DNA of 64,000 nucleotides from Alphaproteobacteria bacterium (GTDB taxonomy: Bacteria > Pseudomonadota > Alphaproteobacteria > UBA6615): the NCBI GenBank assembly GCA_039980135.1, contig JBDXCV010000009.1, forward strand, positions 195,854 to 259,853, read 5' to 3'. The notes beneath the pieces were generated by a model that worked only from the letters and a program-made list of their open reading frames with translations, had not been told where the DNA came from and ran no database searches. Positions 42,371-51,474 of this stretch are shown piece by piece. The stretch's first letter is position 1. Each line of letters opens with the position of its first letter. Both the position numbers and the translations under genes were made by a program.

Positions 42371-42826
42371 CTATTTGTCCGCGTGCTCGGGCCGCCACTG
42401 GGTCGGCCAAGCTTCGCCGAAATCCTCCAGATGGCAGAGAAGTCCGGTTGTTTGCAGCCGAATAGCCGTATCTCCGGAGAAGGTCAATTGCACGCTGGTC
42501 CCTTCGCCCACGCTGTCGGGCTCACACGCGATCGCGAGGAGATTCAAAAAGGCACCGCGGGCGGCGAAATCGATGCCCCGGCGCTTGACGTCAGTCACGT
42601 TCGAGAACGTCACGCCCGCGTTGATACGTTCGGCCTTTTCACCCGCCCGGGATGCATCGTCAGCCTCCCAGCGGAACCGGTTGGCGACGAACAGGAAACG
42701 CCTGTCTTCGGGCTGAAATGCAATGTCACCAATAGGCACGATCGCGTCCTGCAGCGCCCCGGAGACAACCGCCAGGTCCTTTTCGTCCGTGGCGGCGAGC
42801 TTCAGCAGGGGTGCATCGGCAGACAT
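42371..42826 (-). CDS. DUF2948 family protein
   Basis: This 151-residue protein matches the alphaproteobacterial DUF2948 family of unknown function, e.g. AALQDAIVPIGDIAFQPEDR-like sequence near the N-terminus and LLAIACEPDSVGEGTSVQL later, ending in a beta-rich LTFSGDTAIRLQ segment. No enzymatic motif or membrane helix is visible. It starts at 42826, overlapping the murA stop by one base, and lies 73 bases before hisG. Its constant place between murA and hisG in related genomes suggests a role tied to one of them, but none is known. Confidence 0.88.
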   Translation of the reverse strand: MSADAPLLKLAATDEKDLAVVSGALQDAIVPIGDIAFQPEDRRFLFVANRFRWEADDASRAGEKAERINAGVTFSNVTDVKRRGIDFAARGAFLNLLAIACEPDSVGEGTSVQLTFSGDTAIRLQTTGLLCHLEDFGEAWPTQWRPEHADK

Positions 42827-44115
42827 CAGCTGTCCTCGACCCGCTCGACATCGGCGCCGACGAGGCGGAGCTTTTCCTCCAGCCGCTCATAGCCGCGATC
42901 GAGATGATAGATTCGCCGCACCTCGGTCACGCCGTCGGCGACGAGACCCGCGAGTACCAGCGATGCGCTGGCCCGCAAATCCGACGCCATCACCGGCGCC
43001 CCGTTGAGCCGATCGACCCCGCGCACCACCGCCGTATTGCCCTGGATGGTCACGTCCGCACCCATGCGCTGCAGCTCGGGCACATGCATGAAGCGGTTCT
43101 CGAAGATCGTCTCGGTGATGACCGAGGCGCCCTTCGCCGTCGCCATCAGTGCCAGGAACTGCGCCTGCAGATCGGTCGGAAATCCGGGATACGGGTCGGT
43201 CTCGACATCGACGCCCAGCAATTCGGTGTTCGCGCGGCTGACAAAGATGCCGCCGTTGCGGGTCTCGATGGTCGTGCCGGTCTTGCGCAGCTGGGCCGCC
43301 GCCGCCTCGATATGGTCGAGCCGCGCACCCTCGAGTTCAACCGTGCCGCCGGTGATCGCGGCGGCCATGGCGTAGGTACCCGCCTCGATCCGGTCGGGCA
43401 TGATCGCATGCTCGGCCCCGTGCAGCCGGTCGACGCCCTGCACCGTCAGTGTTGCGGTCCCGACCCCGTCGATCCTTGCGCCCATGGCGATCAGACATTC
43501 GCACAGGTCGGTGATCTCCGGTTCGCGCGCGGCATTCTCGAATATGGTCTCCCCGGTCGCCAGCGACGCGGCGAGGAGAAGATTTTCCGTCGCACCCACC
43601 GAGACCTTGGGGAAGACATAGCGCGCGCCGCGCAGGCCGTTCGGTGCGCGCGCACGAATGTAACCGGCCTCGACCTCGATCTCGGCGCCCAGCGCCTCCA
43701 GCCCCGACAGATGAATGTCGACGGGCCGGGTGCCGATGGCGCAGCCGCCCGGCAGGGAGACGGTCGCCACACCCTCGCGCGCCACAATCGGACCGAGAAC
43801 GAGCACGGATGCGCGCATCCGGCGCACCAGGTCATACGGCGCGGTGGTGCTGGTGATCCGGCCGGCGGTCAGGGACATGACCCGGCCCACATGGCCGCCA
43901 TTTCCCGCCTGGCCTTCGAGGGATACCAGCACGCCGTGCTGGCCGAGCAGGTTCGCCATGGTGGTGATGTCGGCCAGATGAGGCACGTTCGACAGCACCA
44001 GGGCCTCGTCGGTCAGCAGGCTCGCGGCCATTAACGGCAGGGCGGCGTTCTTCGCACCGCCGATCCGAATGACGCCGTTCAGCGTGTTGCCACCCCGGAT
44101 CCTGATCTTGTCCAT
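42826..44115 (-). CDS. murA: UDP-N-acetylglucosamine 1-carboxyvinyltransferase
   Basis: This 429-residue protein is MurA, which transfers enolpyruvate from PEP to UDP-GlcNAc in the first committed step of peptidoglycan synthesis. The catalytic cysteine is Cys125 in [15 protein letters not shown], which is the fosfomycin target; Lys22 in [10 protein letters not shown] and Arg in the C-terminal half are also kept. Length is normal. ATG 44115 begins [14 protein letters not shown]. It heads the minus-strand set murA-DUF2948-hisG-hisD-UPF0262-LMWP. Cytosolic and essential by family. Confidence 0.97.
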   Translation of the reverse strand: MDKIRIRGGNTLNGVIRIGGAKNAALPLMAASLLTDEALVLSNVPHLADITTMANLLGQHGVLVSLEGQAGNGGHVGRVMSLTAGRITSTTAPYDLVRRMRASVLVLGPIVAREGVATVSLPGGCAIGTRPVDIHLSGLEALGAEIEVEAGYIRARAPNGLRGARYVFPKVSVGATENLLLAASLATGETIFENAAREPEITDLCECLIAMGARIDGVGTATLTVQGVDRLHGAEHAIMPDRIEAGTYAMAAAITGGTVELEGARLDHIEAAAAQLRKTGTTIETRNGGIFVSRANTELLGVDVETDPYPGFPTDLQAQFLALMATAKGASVITETIFENRFMHVPELQRMGADVTIQGNTAVVRGVDRLNGAPVMASDLRASASLVLAGLVADGVTEVRRIYHLDRGYERLEEKLRLVGADVERVEDS

Positions 44116-44210
44116 GAAATCCCGTTACCGGCTGTGGTTGCGTGAGGCGCGTCTGATAGCCGGCGAATGCGGCAATTGCGTGTCGTCGAGTGAGCTTCGG
44201 CCCGCCATCA

Positions 44211-44765
44211 TCAGAGTTTGGGCACCGTGATGCCGCGCTGATGCATGTACTTGCCCTTGCGGTCGGCATAGGAGATTTCCGGTTCGCCCTCGCCCTTGAG
44301 GAACAGGAACTGGCACGCGCCCTCGTTGGCGTAGATCTTCGCAGGCAGCGGCGTGGTGTTGGAAAACTCCAGGGTCACGTGACCCTCCCACTCGGGCTCC
44401 AGCGGGGTCACATTCACGATGATGCCGCAGCGCGCATAGGTGGACTTGCCAAGGCAGATCACGAGGGTGTCGCGCGGGATGCGGAAATACTCGACCGTGC
44501 GGGCCAGCGCGAAGGAGTTCGGCGGGATGACGCAGACATCGGTCTCCCGGTCCACGAAGCTTTCCTCGTTGAAATTCTTCGGATCGACCGTGACCGAATG
44601 GACGTTGGTGAAAATCTTGAACTCACCCGACACCCGCGCGTCGTAGCCGTAGGACGACAGGCCGTAGGAAATGACCCCTTCGCGGGTCTGCTCATCGACG
44701 AAAGGCTCGATCATGCCGTTGTCGCGAGACATCTGGCGAATCCAGCTATCGGGCATGATCGGCAT
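44211..44765 (-). CDS. dcd: dCTP deaminase
   Basis: This 184-residue enzyme deaminates dCTP to dUTP, feeding thymidylate synthesis. Family motifs are [12 protein letters not shown] at the N-terminus, [31 protein letters not shown] (with the catalytic glutamate) and [25 protein letters not shown]. The ATG at 44765 agrees with the family length; a GGGGG tract lies upstream. It is separated from murA by 95 bases and from the next upstream gene by 140 bases, so it has its own promoter region. Homotrimer in the cytosol. Confidence 0.96.
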   Translation of the reverse strand: MPIMPDSWIRQMSRDNGMIEPFVDEQTREGVISYGLSSYGYDARVSGEFKIFTNVHSVTVDPKNFNEESFVDRETDVCVIPPNSFALARTVEYFRIPRDTLVICLGKSTYARCGIIVNVTPLEPEWEGHVTLEFSNTTPLPAKIYANEGACQFLFLKGEGEPEISYADRKGKYMHQRGITVPKL

Positions 44766-44874
44766 GTAACGAACCCCCAAGGACATCCAGCGGCCTTAAC
44801 GACGACGCGCGAAGACCTGATATTGCCTTGTAGCCGATGGCCCACGGCCCCTCAAGCATACCCGGTGGATAACA

Positions 44875-44903
44875 ATTATATGTTTAAAATCAATCGATTA
44901 ATG
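44875..44903 (-). promoter_or_regulatory. Candidate dcd promoter with consensus -10
   Basis: On the minus strand a perfect TATAAT (44875-44880) lies 17 bases after CATTAA (44898-44903, a poor -35), about 110 bases upstream of dcd in a locally AT-rich stretch. The short charged-protein gene ends just upstream of it. Evidence is limited to the -10 match. Confidence 0.35.
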
Positions 44904-44905
44904 GC

Positions 44906-45094
44906 CTAGTCGCCATCGACCGCCGTCCCGGAGTCGGGCGCGGGCGATTTGCGTTCCCGGCGCTGGGCGTTGCGCTTGCGCAGGTTCTCACGGAGCGCCG
45001 CTGCCTGGCGCGCCTCGCGGGCGCGCTCGCTTTCGGTCTGGTTGGACTTTTTTGTGGCCGCCTTGTCGGCGTCCCCGGAGGTCTCGTCGTTCAT
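44906..45094 (-). CDS. Small highly charged protein
   Basis: This 62-residue protein is very rich in Arg, Lys, Glu and Ala, with a predicted helical middle (ERAREARQAAALRENLRKRNAQRRERK) and acidic ends. Proteins of this kind are common in Alphaproteobacteria; I cannot name the family or role. It could be a nucleic-acid-binding or assembly-type peptide. The start has no strong ribosome site, so it may be translated by coupling with the RidA gene 12 bases upstream. Confidence 0.6.
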   Translation of the reverse strand: MNDETSGDADKAATKKSNQTESERAREARQAAALRENLRKRNAQRRERKSPAPDSGTAVDGD

Positions 45095-45106
45095 TTAAAC
45101 CCGCAC

Positions 45107-45496
45107 CTACTTACTTTGCGACGCCACGACTTCGACCTCGACCTTCCAGTTCGGCGCGGCCAGTGCCGGCACCATCACCAGGGTCGATGCCGCCGCATGG
45201 CCCGCCATCCACCGGTCGCGGATATCCCGGAAACCACCGACATCGCCGGCATCCGTCAGATAGGCGTTGAGACGCACGAGGTCGGACATCTGCATGTCCA
45301 TGGCGGCGAGTGCGGCCTTGATGTTGGCGAACACCTGATTGCACTGGCCGGCGAAATCATCCGCGCAGTTGCCGTGCGTATCGAGCCCCACCTGACCCGA
45401 AACGAAGATCAGGCGGCTGCCCTCGGGCACCTCGACGACATGGCTGTAGTTGCTGGCCGGGGCGGGCAGCGTGTCCGGGTTTACGAGATTAAGCAT
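45107..45496 (-). CDS. RidA/YjgF family protein, copy 1
   Basis: This 129-residue protein has the RidA fold, with LIFVSGQVGLD, CNQVFANIKAALAAMDMQMSDLVRLNAYLTD and LVMVPALAAPNWKVEVEVVA. The last segment replaces the usual RVEIE-type stretch; the catalytic arginine of true RidA (imine deaminase) is not evident there (NWKVEVE), so it may belong to a non-deaminase Rid subgroup. ATG 45496 (MLNLVNPDTLP) follows GGAGGG; the longer frame has no family match. It is between a TerB-like gene and the small charged protein on the same strand. Confidence 0.85.
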   Translation of the reverse strand: MLNLVNPDTLPAPASNYSHVVEVPEGSRLIFVSGQVGLDTHGNCADDFAGQCNQVFANIKAALAAMDMQMSDLVRLNAYLTDAGDVGGFRDIRDRWMAGHAAASTLVMVPALAAPNWKVEVEVVASQSK

Positions 45497-45525
45497 GACG
45501 GCCCTCCATTGATTTCGTATCGCGG

Positions 45526-46089
45526 CTATTCGGCAAGCGCCTCGAATGCGCCCGACGTCGCCTCGGGCGCGAGACCGAGGGCCGCGCAAATCTGATCGAT
45601 GACTTTGTGCTCGTCGGCGCTGTCGCGCCCGTCGGCGAGGCTCATGGCAACGCTGATCCGCAACAACAGATCCGCCGCGCCCTCGTTCTCGGTGCCGGCA
45701 GTGATCGTCTTCAGCATCTTGTTATGGCCCTCGTCCGGATCGTCCGCCAGCACGGCCACATGCTCGTCGAACGCATCGACGACCTCGTGGGGATCGAACA
45801 GACGCAGTTCGGACAGGCTCTCGACCACGGCGTCGAGCCGCGCGCGTTCGGAGAAGCTCACCTCGCCGTCGGCGGTAGCGACAAGCGCGCAGGCGGCGGC
45901 GACAGCTTCGAGAAACGGCCGCTGGCGGTGACGCTGGAGTTCCTTGCGAAATCGGTCGAACAAAGTGGCTGCCTCATGGGGGTTCGCAATCTGAAAGCGC
46001 GCGGATTTTTGCACGGCGCGTTTCGCGCGCCAACCATGGCCTTGCTGCACGGGAAGACCCGTGGCATAACCCGCGCGTTTTTCGACCAT
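45526..46089 (-). CDS. TerB-like tellurite-resistance family protein
   Basis: This frame of up to 187 residues has a helical TerB-like domain with two acidic metal-binding helices: VAAACALVATADGEVSFSERARL and LLRISVAMSLADGRDSADEHKVIDQ. TerB-domain proteins are linked to metal or stress responses; many act as generic helical adaptors. The start is uncertain. ATG 46089 is only 3 bases from the 5' end of the divergent tRNA-Thr, which leaves no room for a promoter, so the real start may be further in. No transmembrane helix is present in this version. It lies 29 bases before the RidA gene on the same strand. Confidence 0.65.
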   Translation of the reverse strand: MVEKRAGYATGLPVQQGHGWRAKRAVQKSARFQIANPHEAATLFDRFRKELQRHRQRPFLEAVAAACALVATADGEVSFSERARLDAVVESLSELRLFDPHEVVDAFDEHVAVLADDPDEGHNKMLKTITAGTENEGAADLLLRISVAMSLADGRDSADEHKVIDQICAALGLAPEATSGAFEALAE

Positions 46090-46092
46090 CGT

Positions 46093-46167
46093 GCCGCCGT
46101 AGCTCAGGGGTAGAGCGCGCCATTGGTAATGGCGAGGTCGAGTGTTCAATTCACTCCGGCGGCACCA
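46093..46167 (+). tRNA. tRNA-Thr (GGT)
   Basis: The sequence GCCGCCGTAGCTCAGGGGTA to CCGGCGGCACCA folds as a tRNA: acceptor GCCGCCG/CGGCGGC, anticodon stem CGCCA/TGGCG around TTGGTAA (anticodon GGT, threonine ACC/ACU), and T-loop GTTCAATTC. The CCA end is encoded. It is on the plus strand, head-to-head with the TerB-like gene. Confidence 0.97.
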
Positions 46168-46270
46168 GTTCGATCAAGGCCGACCCCGATTGCGGGTATT
46201 TTAAAACCGTTCCGCCCAACACCGATTGTGATACGCTCACGGATCAACCACCTGTGGGGGGAACCGGGTG

Positions 46271-47476
46271 ATGCTTGAATTTTTTTCCGGTAGCAGCAGC
46301 GCCGTAAATTCAAAGTCGGCCGTCCGTGAATGCCTGGATTTGGCATTTGGCGAAGGCGGCGGCAGCGATGCGAATATCGTTTTCGTCCACTCGACAATGG
46401 GCCACAACATGGCCCAGATCCATGACGCCATACAGGCATTTTGTCCCGATGCGGAAATCGTCGGCTGCACCGGCAGTGGCGTCATCGGCCGCGAAGGGGT
46501 GAGCGAAAACATGCGCGCCCTTGCCCTGATGGCGGTTGTGGGTGACGAATGCGCCGTCATCCAGAATGCCGGGCTGACCAGCACAAATTCCAGGGACCTG
46601 GCCGCGGAAACTGCGCAAGCGCTGAAGGCGAAGCTCGACGGCATCAACATGATCTATGTGATCACCGCAGGTCTGGATGTCGCGGGTGATCGGGTCATCG
46701 CCGGGATCGAGAGCGTCTTCGGCCCCGATACGCCGCTGTTCGGCGCGTCAGCCGGCGACAACGGCAAGGCCGCCCGCACCTTCCAGTTTCACAGTGGCGG
46801 TGTATTGGAAGACGGCATCACGATGGTCGGCTTCGCCGATCCCACGCTCGAATTGCTGACCGGCGTCCATCACGGCTCCCTCCCGGTCGAGGGCATGACC
46901 TTCGACGTCACCAAATCCGACGGCAATCAGATCATTGAACTCGACGGCAAACCGGCATGGCCAACCCTGATGGGCCGGCTTGGCCTGCCGCCGGAAACCG
47001 ACCCGGGTTCGGTTCTGGGCATGAGCGGCCTGGGAGAGGATTTGAGCCCCGAAGATGCCGATGAATACGACAACAAGCAGATATTGAGGGTCCCGATCCG
47101 GGTCACGGACGATCACCAGACCTTCTTCGTTCATTCGACCTGTGAGGAAGGGACCAAGCTGACCCTCATGCAGCGCGATGAGCAACACATCTTCGACGGG
47201 GTCGACCGACTGATGTCACGCATGACCGATGCGCTGGTCGGCCGCAAGCCGGTCGCGGTCTTCCAGTCGGACTGCATGGCGCGCGGACGCATGACCTTCA
47301 ACAAGATCCTGAAGGACGAGATCATTGCCAAGATCCAGTATCCGCTGGCGGGCGACGACGGTGTGCCCTGGCTCGGAGTCTATGGGTATGCGGAATTCAG
47401 CCGTTTGTCCGGACGCAACCGATTCCACAATTACACGACATCGCTCTATCCGCTGGTGCGCCGCGAGTCCGCCTGA
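46271..47476 (+). CDS. FIST domain sensor protein
   Basis: This 401-residue protein has a FIST N-terminal domain (NIVFVHSTMGHNMAQIHDAIQ, IVGCTGSGVIGREGVSENMRALAL) and a FIST C-terminal domain (GLGEDLSPED through GVPWLGVYGYAEFSRLSGRN). FIST domains bind small ligands such as amino acids and regulate signalling or methyltransferase partners. There is no signal peptide or membrane helix, so sensing is intracellular. ATG 46271 has GGGGGGAA eight bases upstream. It ends 29 bases before a class III cyclase gene and is probably co-transcribed with it, making a ligand sensor plus cyclic-nucleotide output pair. The ligand is unknown. Confidence 0.88.
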   Translation: MLEFFSGSSSAVNSKSAVRECLDLAFGEGGGSDANIVFVHSTMGHNMAQIHDAIQAFCPDAEIVGCTGSGVIGREGVSENMRALALMAVVGDECAVIQNAGLTSTNSRDLAAETAQALKAKLDGINMIYVITAGLDVAGDRVIAGIESVFGPDTPLFGASAGDNGKAARTFQFHSGGVLEDGITMVGFADPTLELLTGVHHGSLPVEGMTFDVTKSDGNQIIELDGKPAWPTLMGRLGLPPETDPGSVLGMSGLGEDLSPEDADEYDNKQILRVPIRVTDDHQTFFVHSTCEEGTKLTLMQRDEQHIFDGVDRLMSRMTDALVGRKPVAVFQSDCMARGRMTFNKILKDEIIAKIQYPLAGDDGVPWLGVYGYAEFSRLSGRNRFHNYTTSLYPLVRRESA

Positions 47477-47505
47477 CGCCGTTTGCGGGACCGAGCGGAC
47501 GTTAG

Positions 47506-49581
47506 ATGACGGACAGCGACAAAAAGCCGAGTTACGATGAACTCGTCGCGAAATGCGCGCGATTGGAAACCGAATCCGGTCGTCGGCTCGTCGTGCAGAA
47601 TGACCTGATCCGTGCAAAGGATCAGGTCGATGAAGAACTCGCACGGTTCCAGACATTTCAGCGCTATATCGCCGCCGGCCTGAAAACCGAAACCGAGGAC
47701 GAATTTCACAATCTCACGCTGGAAACGTTGATCGAGGCATTCGAGGTGGAGGTTGCGTTGTTCCTGCGAATCGATGCGGCCGGCGAACGACTGGACGTTC
47801 TGGGCCAGTTCGGCTTCGAGGACGTACCGGAGTCCCTTCCCTTCGATCCGGACTGGTTCACGGGTCCCGGGAGCCGGGTCGCGGAGATCGGCGACGAGAT
47901 GCTTGCCGGTTGGGGCGAGCTCCCCCTCAAGCAGGCGATCGCCTGCCCGTTCCACGACGAGAACCAGTCTGTCGCCGGCATTATCGTTGCCGGCGTCACC
48001 CATGACGGATCGGGTTACTACACGGAACCAACCGAGGCTCTGGCATCCGCCTTTACCGTCATGGTCGGTCAGGCCGCGACGATGCTCAACATCCGCAGTC
48101 TGAACGGCGAATTGTTCCAGCAGAACACGCGGCTCGAGAAAGAGGTCGGCCAGCATATCGTGACCCAGCAGGGGCTGATCGTCGCCAAGCGCCAGGTCGA
48201 TGAAGAACTGACCCGCTTCCAGGCAATCCAACGCTACATCTCCGGTGCGCTGGACAGCGACAGCGAGACCGAATTCACGACCCGTACGCTGGAGGCGATC
48301 ATCGAGGCTTTCGAGCTTGAGGTGGCCGTTTTCCTCCGGCACATGCCGGACAGCGGCACTCTCGCCGTGGTCGACCAGTTCGGTTTCGAGGATGTGCCCG
48401 AGAATCTGCCGCACGATGCGAGCTGGTTTGCTTCGGACGAAAGCCGGATCGTCGCCGCGGACGACCCCGCGCTCGAAGCATGGTCGGACCTCGGCTTCAG
48501 CGAGGCGATCCTGTGTCCCTACCACGACAAGAACGGCGCGTTCGCAGGCGCCATCGCGGCGGGGGTGACGGCGGCGGGCGCGGACTTTTTCGAGCCGTTG
48601 AGCGGGACTCAACTGCCGGCCTTCACGGTGATGGTGCAGCAGGCCGGCGCGCTGTTCATCAACCGGCAGCTGAACGCCGAAATCCTCGAGCACAACCGGG
48701 CGCTCGCCAGCCTGACCGATTCATATAGCCGCTTCGTGCCCTTCCAGTTTCTGGAACTTCTGGGTCGGTCGACGATCCAGGAAATTGATACCGGCGACAG
48801 CACGGCGCTGGATATGAGCGTTCTGTTCGTCGATATCCGCGGCTTCACCGCTCTTTCCGAGCGTCTCGGACCGGCGGATATTTTCGCTTCCTTGAACGCA
48901 TTCCTCGAAGTCGTCGAGCCGCTGGTGACGGGCGCGGGCGGCTTCATCAACCAGTATCTCGGCGATGCGGTCATGGCGCTGTTTCCCGAGGACGCCGACG
49001 CCGCGCTCGCCTGCGCGACAGCGATTACCGACGCCGCCGGACCATTCAATGCGGATCGCGTCGCGGCCGGGGAAATGCCGATCAACTTCGGGCTCGGGAT
49101 CAACAGCGGCCCGCTGATGCTGGGTGCGCTGGGCGGCGGCAAACGGCTCGATTCCAACGTCATCGGCGACACCGCAAATCTGGCCTCGCGCACGGAGGGC
49201 CTGACCCGGCAGTACGGGGTCGAGGCCTTGTGCACCGAGCACACGCTGGTGCGGCTGCAGCAGCCCGACGCGGTCGACCTGCGCGAACTCGACCGGGTGG
49301 TTGTGAAAGGCCGCGCGGCCCCGGTTTCCATCTACGAGCTACTGGCCTGCGATACGGACGCGAGCGCTGCCCAAAAGCGCGCGACCCGCGAGGCATTTGC
49401 GGCCGCGCTCACGCTCTACCGGGACGGGGATTTCGCCGCAGCACGCGACGGCTTCGCGGCCTGCACGGAACAGGCGCCCGACGACAATGTCGCCGCGCTC
49501 TATATCGCGCGCTGCCAGGGCCTGATCGACACACCACCGGACGGCGATTGGCAGGGCGTGTGGGTGCTCGACAGCAAGTAG
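47506..49581 (+). CDS. Class III nucleotide cyclase with two tandem GAF-like domains
   Basis: This 691-residue protein has two similar repeats of about 195 residues, each with a short coiled coil (AKDQVDEELARFQTFQRYI / AKRQVDEELTRFQAIQRYI) and a GAF-like sensor (FGFEDVPESLP / FGFEDVPENLP). A class III cyclase domain and a TPR-like tail (YRDGDFAAARDGF) ending GDWQGVWVLDSK follow. Metal aspartates are Asp443 (FVDIRGF) and Asp487 (LGDAVMALF); the transition-state Asn558 and Arg562 are kept. The purine-selecting pair is Gln483 and Asn551 instead of Lys and Asp/Thr of adenylyl cyclases, so the product is uncertain. It follows the FIST gene by 29 bases and probably acts on its signal. Confidence 0.88.
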   Translation: MTDSDKKPSYDELVAKCARLETESGRRLVVQNDLIRAKDQVDEELARFQTFQRYIAAGLKTETEDEFHNLTLETLIEAFEVEVALFLRIDAAGERLDVLGQFGFEDVPESLPFDPDWFTGPGSRVAEIGDEMLAGWGELPLKQAIACPFHDENQSVAGIIVAGVTHDGSGYYTEPTEALASAFTVMVGQAATMLNIRSLNGELFQQNTRLEKEVGQHIVTQQGLIVAKRQVDEELTRFQAIQRYISGALDSDSETEFTTRTLEAIIEAFELEVAVFLRHMPDSGTLAVVDQFGFEDVPENLPHDASWFASDESRIVAADDPALEAWSDLGFSEAILCPYHDKNGAFAGAIAAGVTAAGADFFEPLSGTQLPAFTVMVQQAGALFINRQLNAEILEHNRALASLTDSYSRFVPFQFLELLGRSTIQEIDTGDSTALDMSVLFVDIRGFTALSERLGPADIFASLNAFLEVVEPLVTGAGGFINQYLGDAVMALFPEDADAALACATAITDAAGPFNADRVAAGEMPINFGLGINSGPLMLGALGGGKRLDSNVIGDTANLASRTEGLTRQYGVEALCTEHTLVRLQQPDAVDLRELDRVVVKGRAAPVSIYELLACDTDASAAQKRATREAFAAALTLYRDGDFAAARDGFAACTEQAPDDNVAALYIARCQGLIDTPPDGDWQGVWVLDSK

Positions 49582-49594
49582 ACGCAGCAGGCGG

Positions 49595-51325
49595 CTAGAA
49601 AATCTCCGGCTCGGGGATCATCTCCCCCGCATGCAGGAAGTCGAAGTCGCAGCCCCGGTTGGCCTGGGTCACATGCTCGGCATACATCGATACGTAGCCG
49701 CGCTCGGGAATCTTTTTCCGGGGTGTCCAGTCGGCCCGGCGTCGGGCGAGTTCTTCCGGGTCCACATCCAGATCGATTTTTCGGCCTTCCACATCGAGCG
49801 TGATCATGTCCCCGTCGTGCACCAGCGCCAGCGGCCCGCCGACATGGGCCTCGGGCGCGACATGCAGCACGCACGTCCCGTAGCTGGTGCCCGACATGCG
49901 GGCATCGGAGATGCGCACCATGTCGCGCACGCCGGCTTCCAGCAGTTTCTTCGGAATCGGCAACTGGCCCCATTCGGGCATCCCCGGCGCACCCACGGGC
50001 CCGGCGTTCTGGAGCACCAGCACCGAATCCGCCGTGACCGGCAAATCCGGATCGTCGATCCGGGCGTCGAGGTCCGCCCTGTCTGCGAACACCACGGCAG
50101 GGCCGGTGTGTTTGAGCAATGACGGGTCGGCGGCGGATTGCTTGATCACGGCACCGTCGGGCGCGAGCGAGCCGGACAGCACCACCGTGCCACCATCCGC
50201 ACTCAGCGCGTTGTCACGGCGGCGGATGACGTCGTCATTGTGGAGCGGCGCGTCTTTGTAGGACTCGCCCAGAGGCCGGCCGGAGACCGTCGCCGCGCTG
50301 CCGTCGAGCAGATCGCCCAATTCGCGCATCAGCGCGTGCAGCCCGCCCGCATAGTAGAAATCCTCCATCAGGAATTCGCCCGAAGGGCGGATGTTCGCGA
50401 GCCAGGGCGTGCGTTTGGATATCTCGTCGAAACGCGACAGCGGGATATCGATGTGCGCCCGCCCCGCCATGGCGACCAAATGGATGATCGCGTTGGTCGA
50501 CCCGCCGATTGCCATGTCCACTGTGATCGCGTTGTCGAAGGAGGCCGCAGTCAGGATGTTCTCCGGCCTCAAGTCCTCCCAGACCATCTCGACGATACGC
50601 CGCCCGCTGGCGGCCGCCATGACCCCATGGTTGGAATCCGGCGCGGGGATCGACGACGCGCCCGGCAGGGTCAGGCCAAGAGCTTCGGTGAGCGACATCA
50701 TGGTCGCGGCCGTACCCATGGTCATGCAGGTGCCCGACGAGCGCGACGCGCCGGCCAGCACCTCATCCACCACCGAGGCATCCACGTTGCCGGCGCGATA
50801 TTCGGCGTAATACTTCCAGTGATCCGTGCCGCTGCCCAGCGTCTCGCCGTTCCAGAAGCCGCGCAGCATCGTGCCCGCGGGCATGTAGATCAGCGGCAGG
50901 CCCGCCGAGACCGCCCCCATGATCAGCGCCGGTGTTGTCTTGTCGCAGCCGCCCATAAGCACCACGCCATCGACGGGGTAGGAGCGGATCAGCTCCTCGC
51001 ACTCCATCGCCAGCAGGTTGCGATAGAGCATGGTCGTCGGTTTCATCAGGATCTCGCCGAGCGTAATCGCTGGCATCTCGACCGGGAAACCGCCCGCCTG
51101 TAGCACCCCGCGTTTGATCTGTTCGGCGCGCTCGGGGAAATGGCCGTGGCAGGTGTTCAGATCGGACCAGGTGTTGACGATGCCGATGACCGGCTTGCCG
51201 TCGAAATCATCCGGGCTGAAACCGAGTTGGCGCAGGCGCCCGCGATGGCTGAAGGCGCGCATGGTCTCCCCGTCGAGCCAGCGACGGCTGCGGAGTTGGT
51301 CGGGGGATATTCTGGACTGTGTCAT
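49595..51325 (-). CDS. IlvD/Edd family dehydratase (sugar-acid dehydratase type)
   Basis: This 576-residue enzyme has three cysteines that ligate the Fe-S cluster: WSDLNTCHGHFPERA, LMGGCDKTTPALIMG and SSGTCMTMGTAATM. The N-terminal SRRWLDGETMRAFSHRGRL matches the L-arabonate/D-xylonate-dehydratase-like branch rather than branched-chain IlvD. It would dehydrate a sugar acid or dihydroxy acid to a 2-keto-3-deoxy acid. ATG 51325 (MTQSRISPDQLRS) follows AAAGGGAT; an ATG at 51343 is possible. No other sugar-acid genes are adjacent. D-tartrate dehydratase at 56232 acts on a chemically related substrate. Confidence 0.88.
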   Translation of the reverse strand: MTQSRISPDQLRSRRWLDGETMRAFSHRGRLRQLGFSPDDFDGKPVIGIVNTWSDLNTCHGHFPERAEQIKRGVLQAGGFPVEMPAITLGEILMKPTTMLYRNLLAMECEELIRSYPVDGVVLMGGCDKTTPALIMGAVSAGLPLIYMPAGTMLRGFWNGETLGSGTDHWKYYAEYRAGNVDASVVDEVLAGASRSSGTCMTMGTAATMMSLTEALGLTLPGASSIPAPDSNHGVMAAASGRRIVEMVWEDLRPENILTAASFDNAITVDMAIGGSTNAIIHLVAMAGRAHIDIPLSRFDEISKRTPWLANIRPSGEFLMEDFYYAGGLHALMRELGDLLDGSAATVSGRPLGESYKDAPLHNDDVIRRRDNALSADGGTVVLSGSLAPDGAVIKQSAADPSLLKHTGPAVVFADRADLDARIDDPDLPVTADSVLVLQNAGPVGAPGMPEWGQLPIPKKLLEAGVRDMVRISDARMSGTSYGTCVLHVAPEAHVGGPLALVHDGDMITLDVEGRKIDLDVDPEELARRRADWTPRKKIPERGYVSMYAEHVTQANRGCDFDFLHAGEMIPEPEIF

Positions 51326-51474
51326 GGCGAGATCCCTTTGCATGACCGCGTTGGATTGCCGGGTTGCCCGACCGCAGCCCGCGACCGCGCGGCCCAGCCC
51401 GGTGCGGCAGCGCCTTTTGAGTAGCAAATGCGGAATCACGAGTCCCGGCGAAAAAGCGCAATCCGAAATGCGGC

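Noticed and set aside
46748-48693. Long minus-strand frames opposite the FIST and cyclase genes
   Set aside because: No motif or ribosome site; the plus strand carries clear domain sequence throughout.
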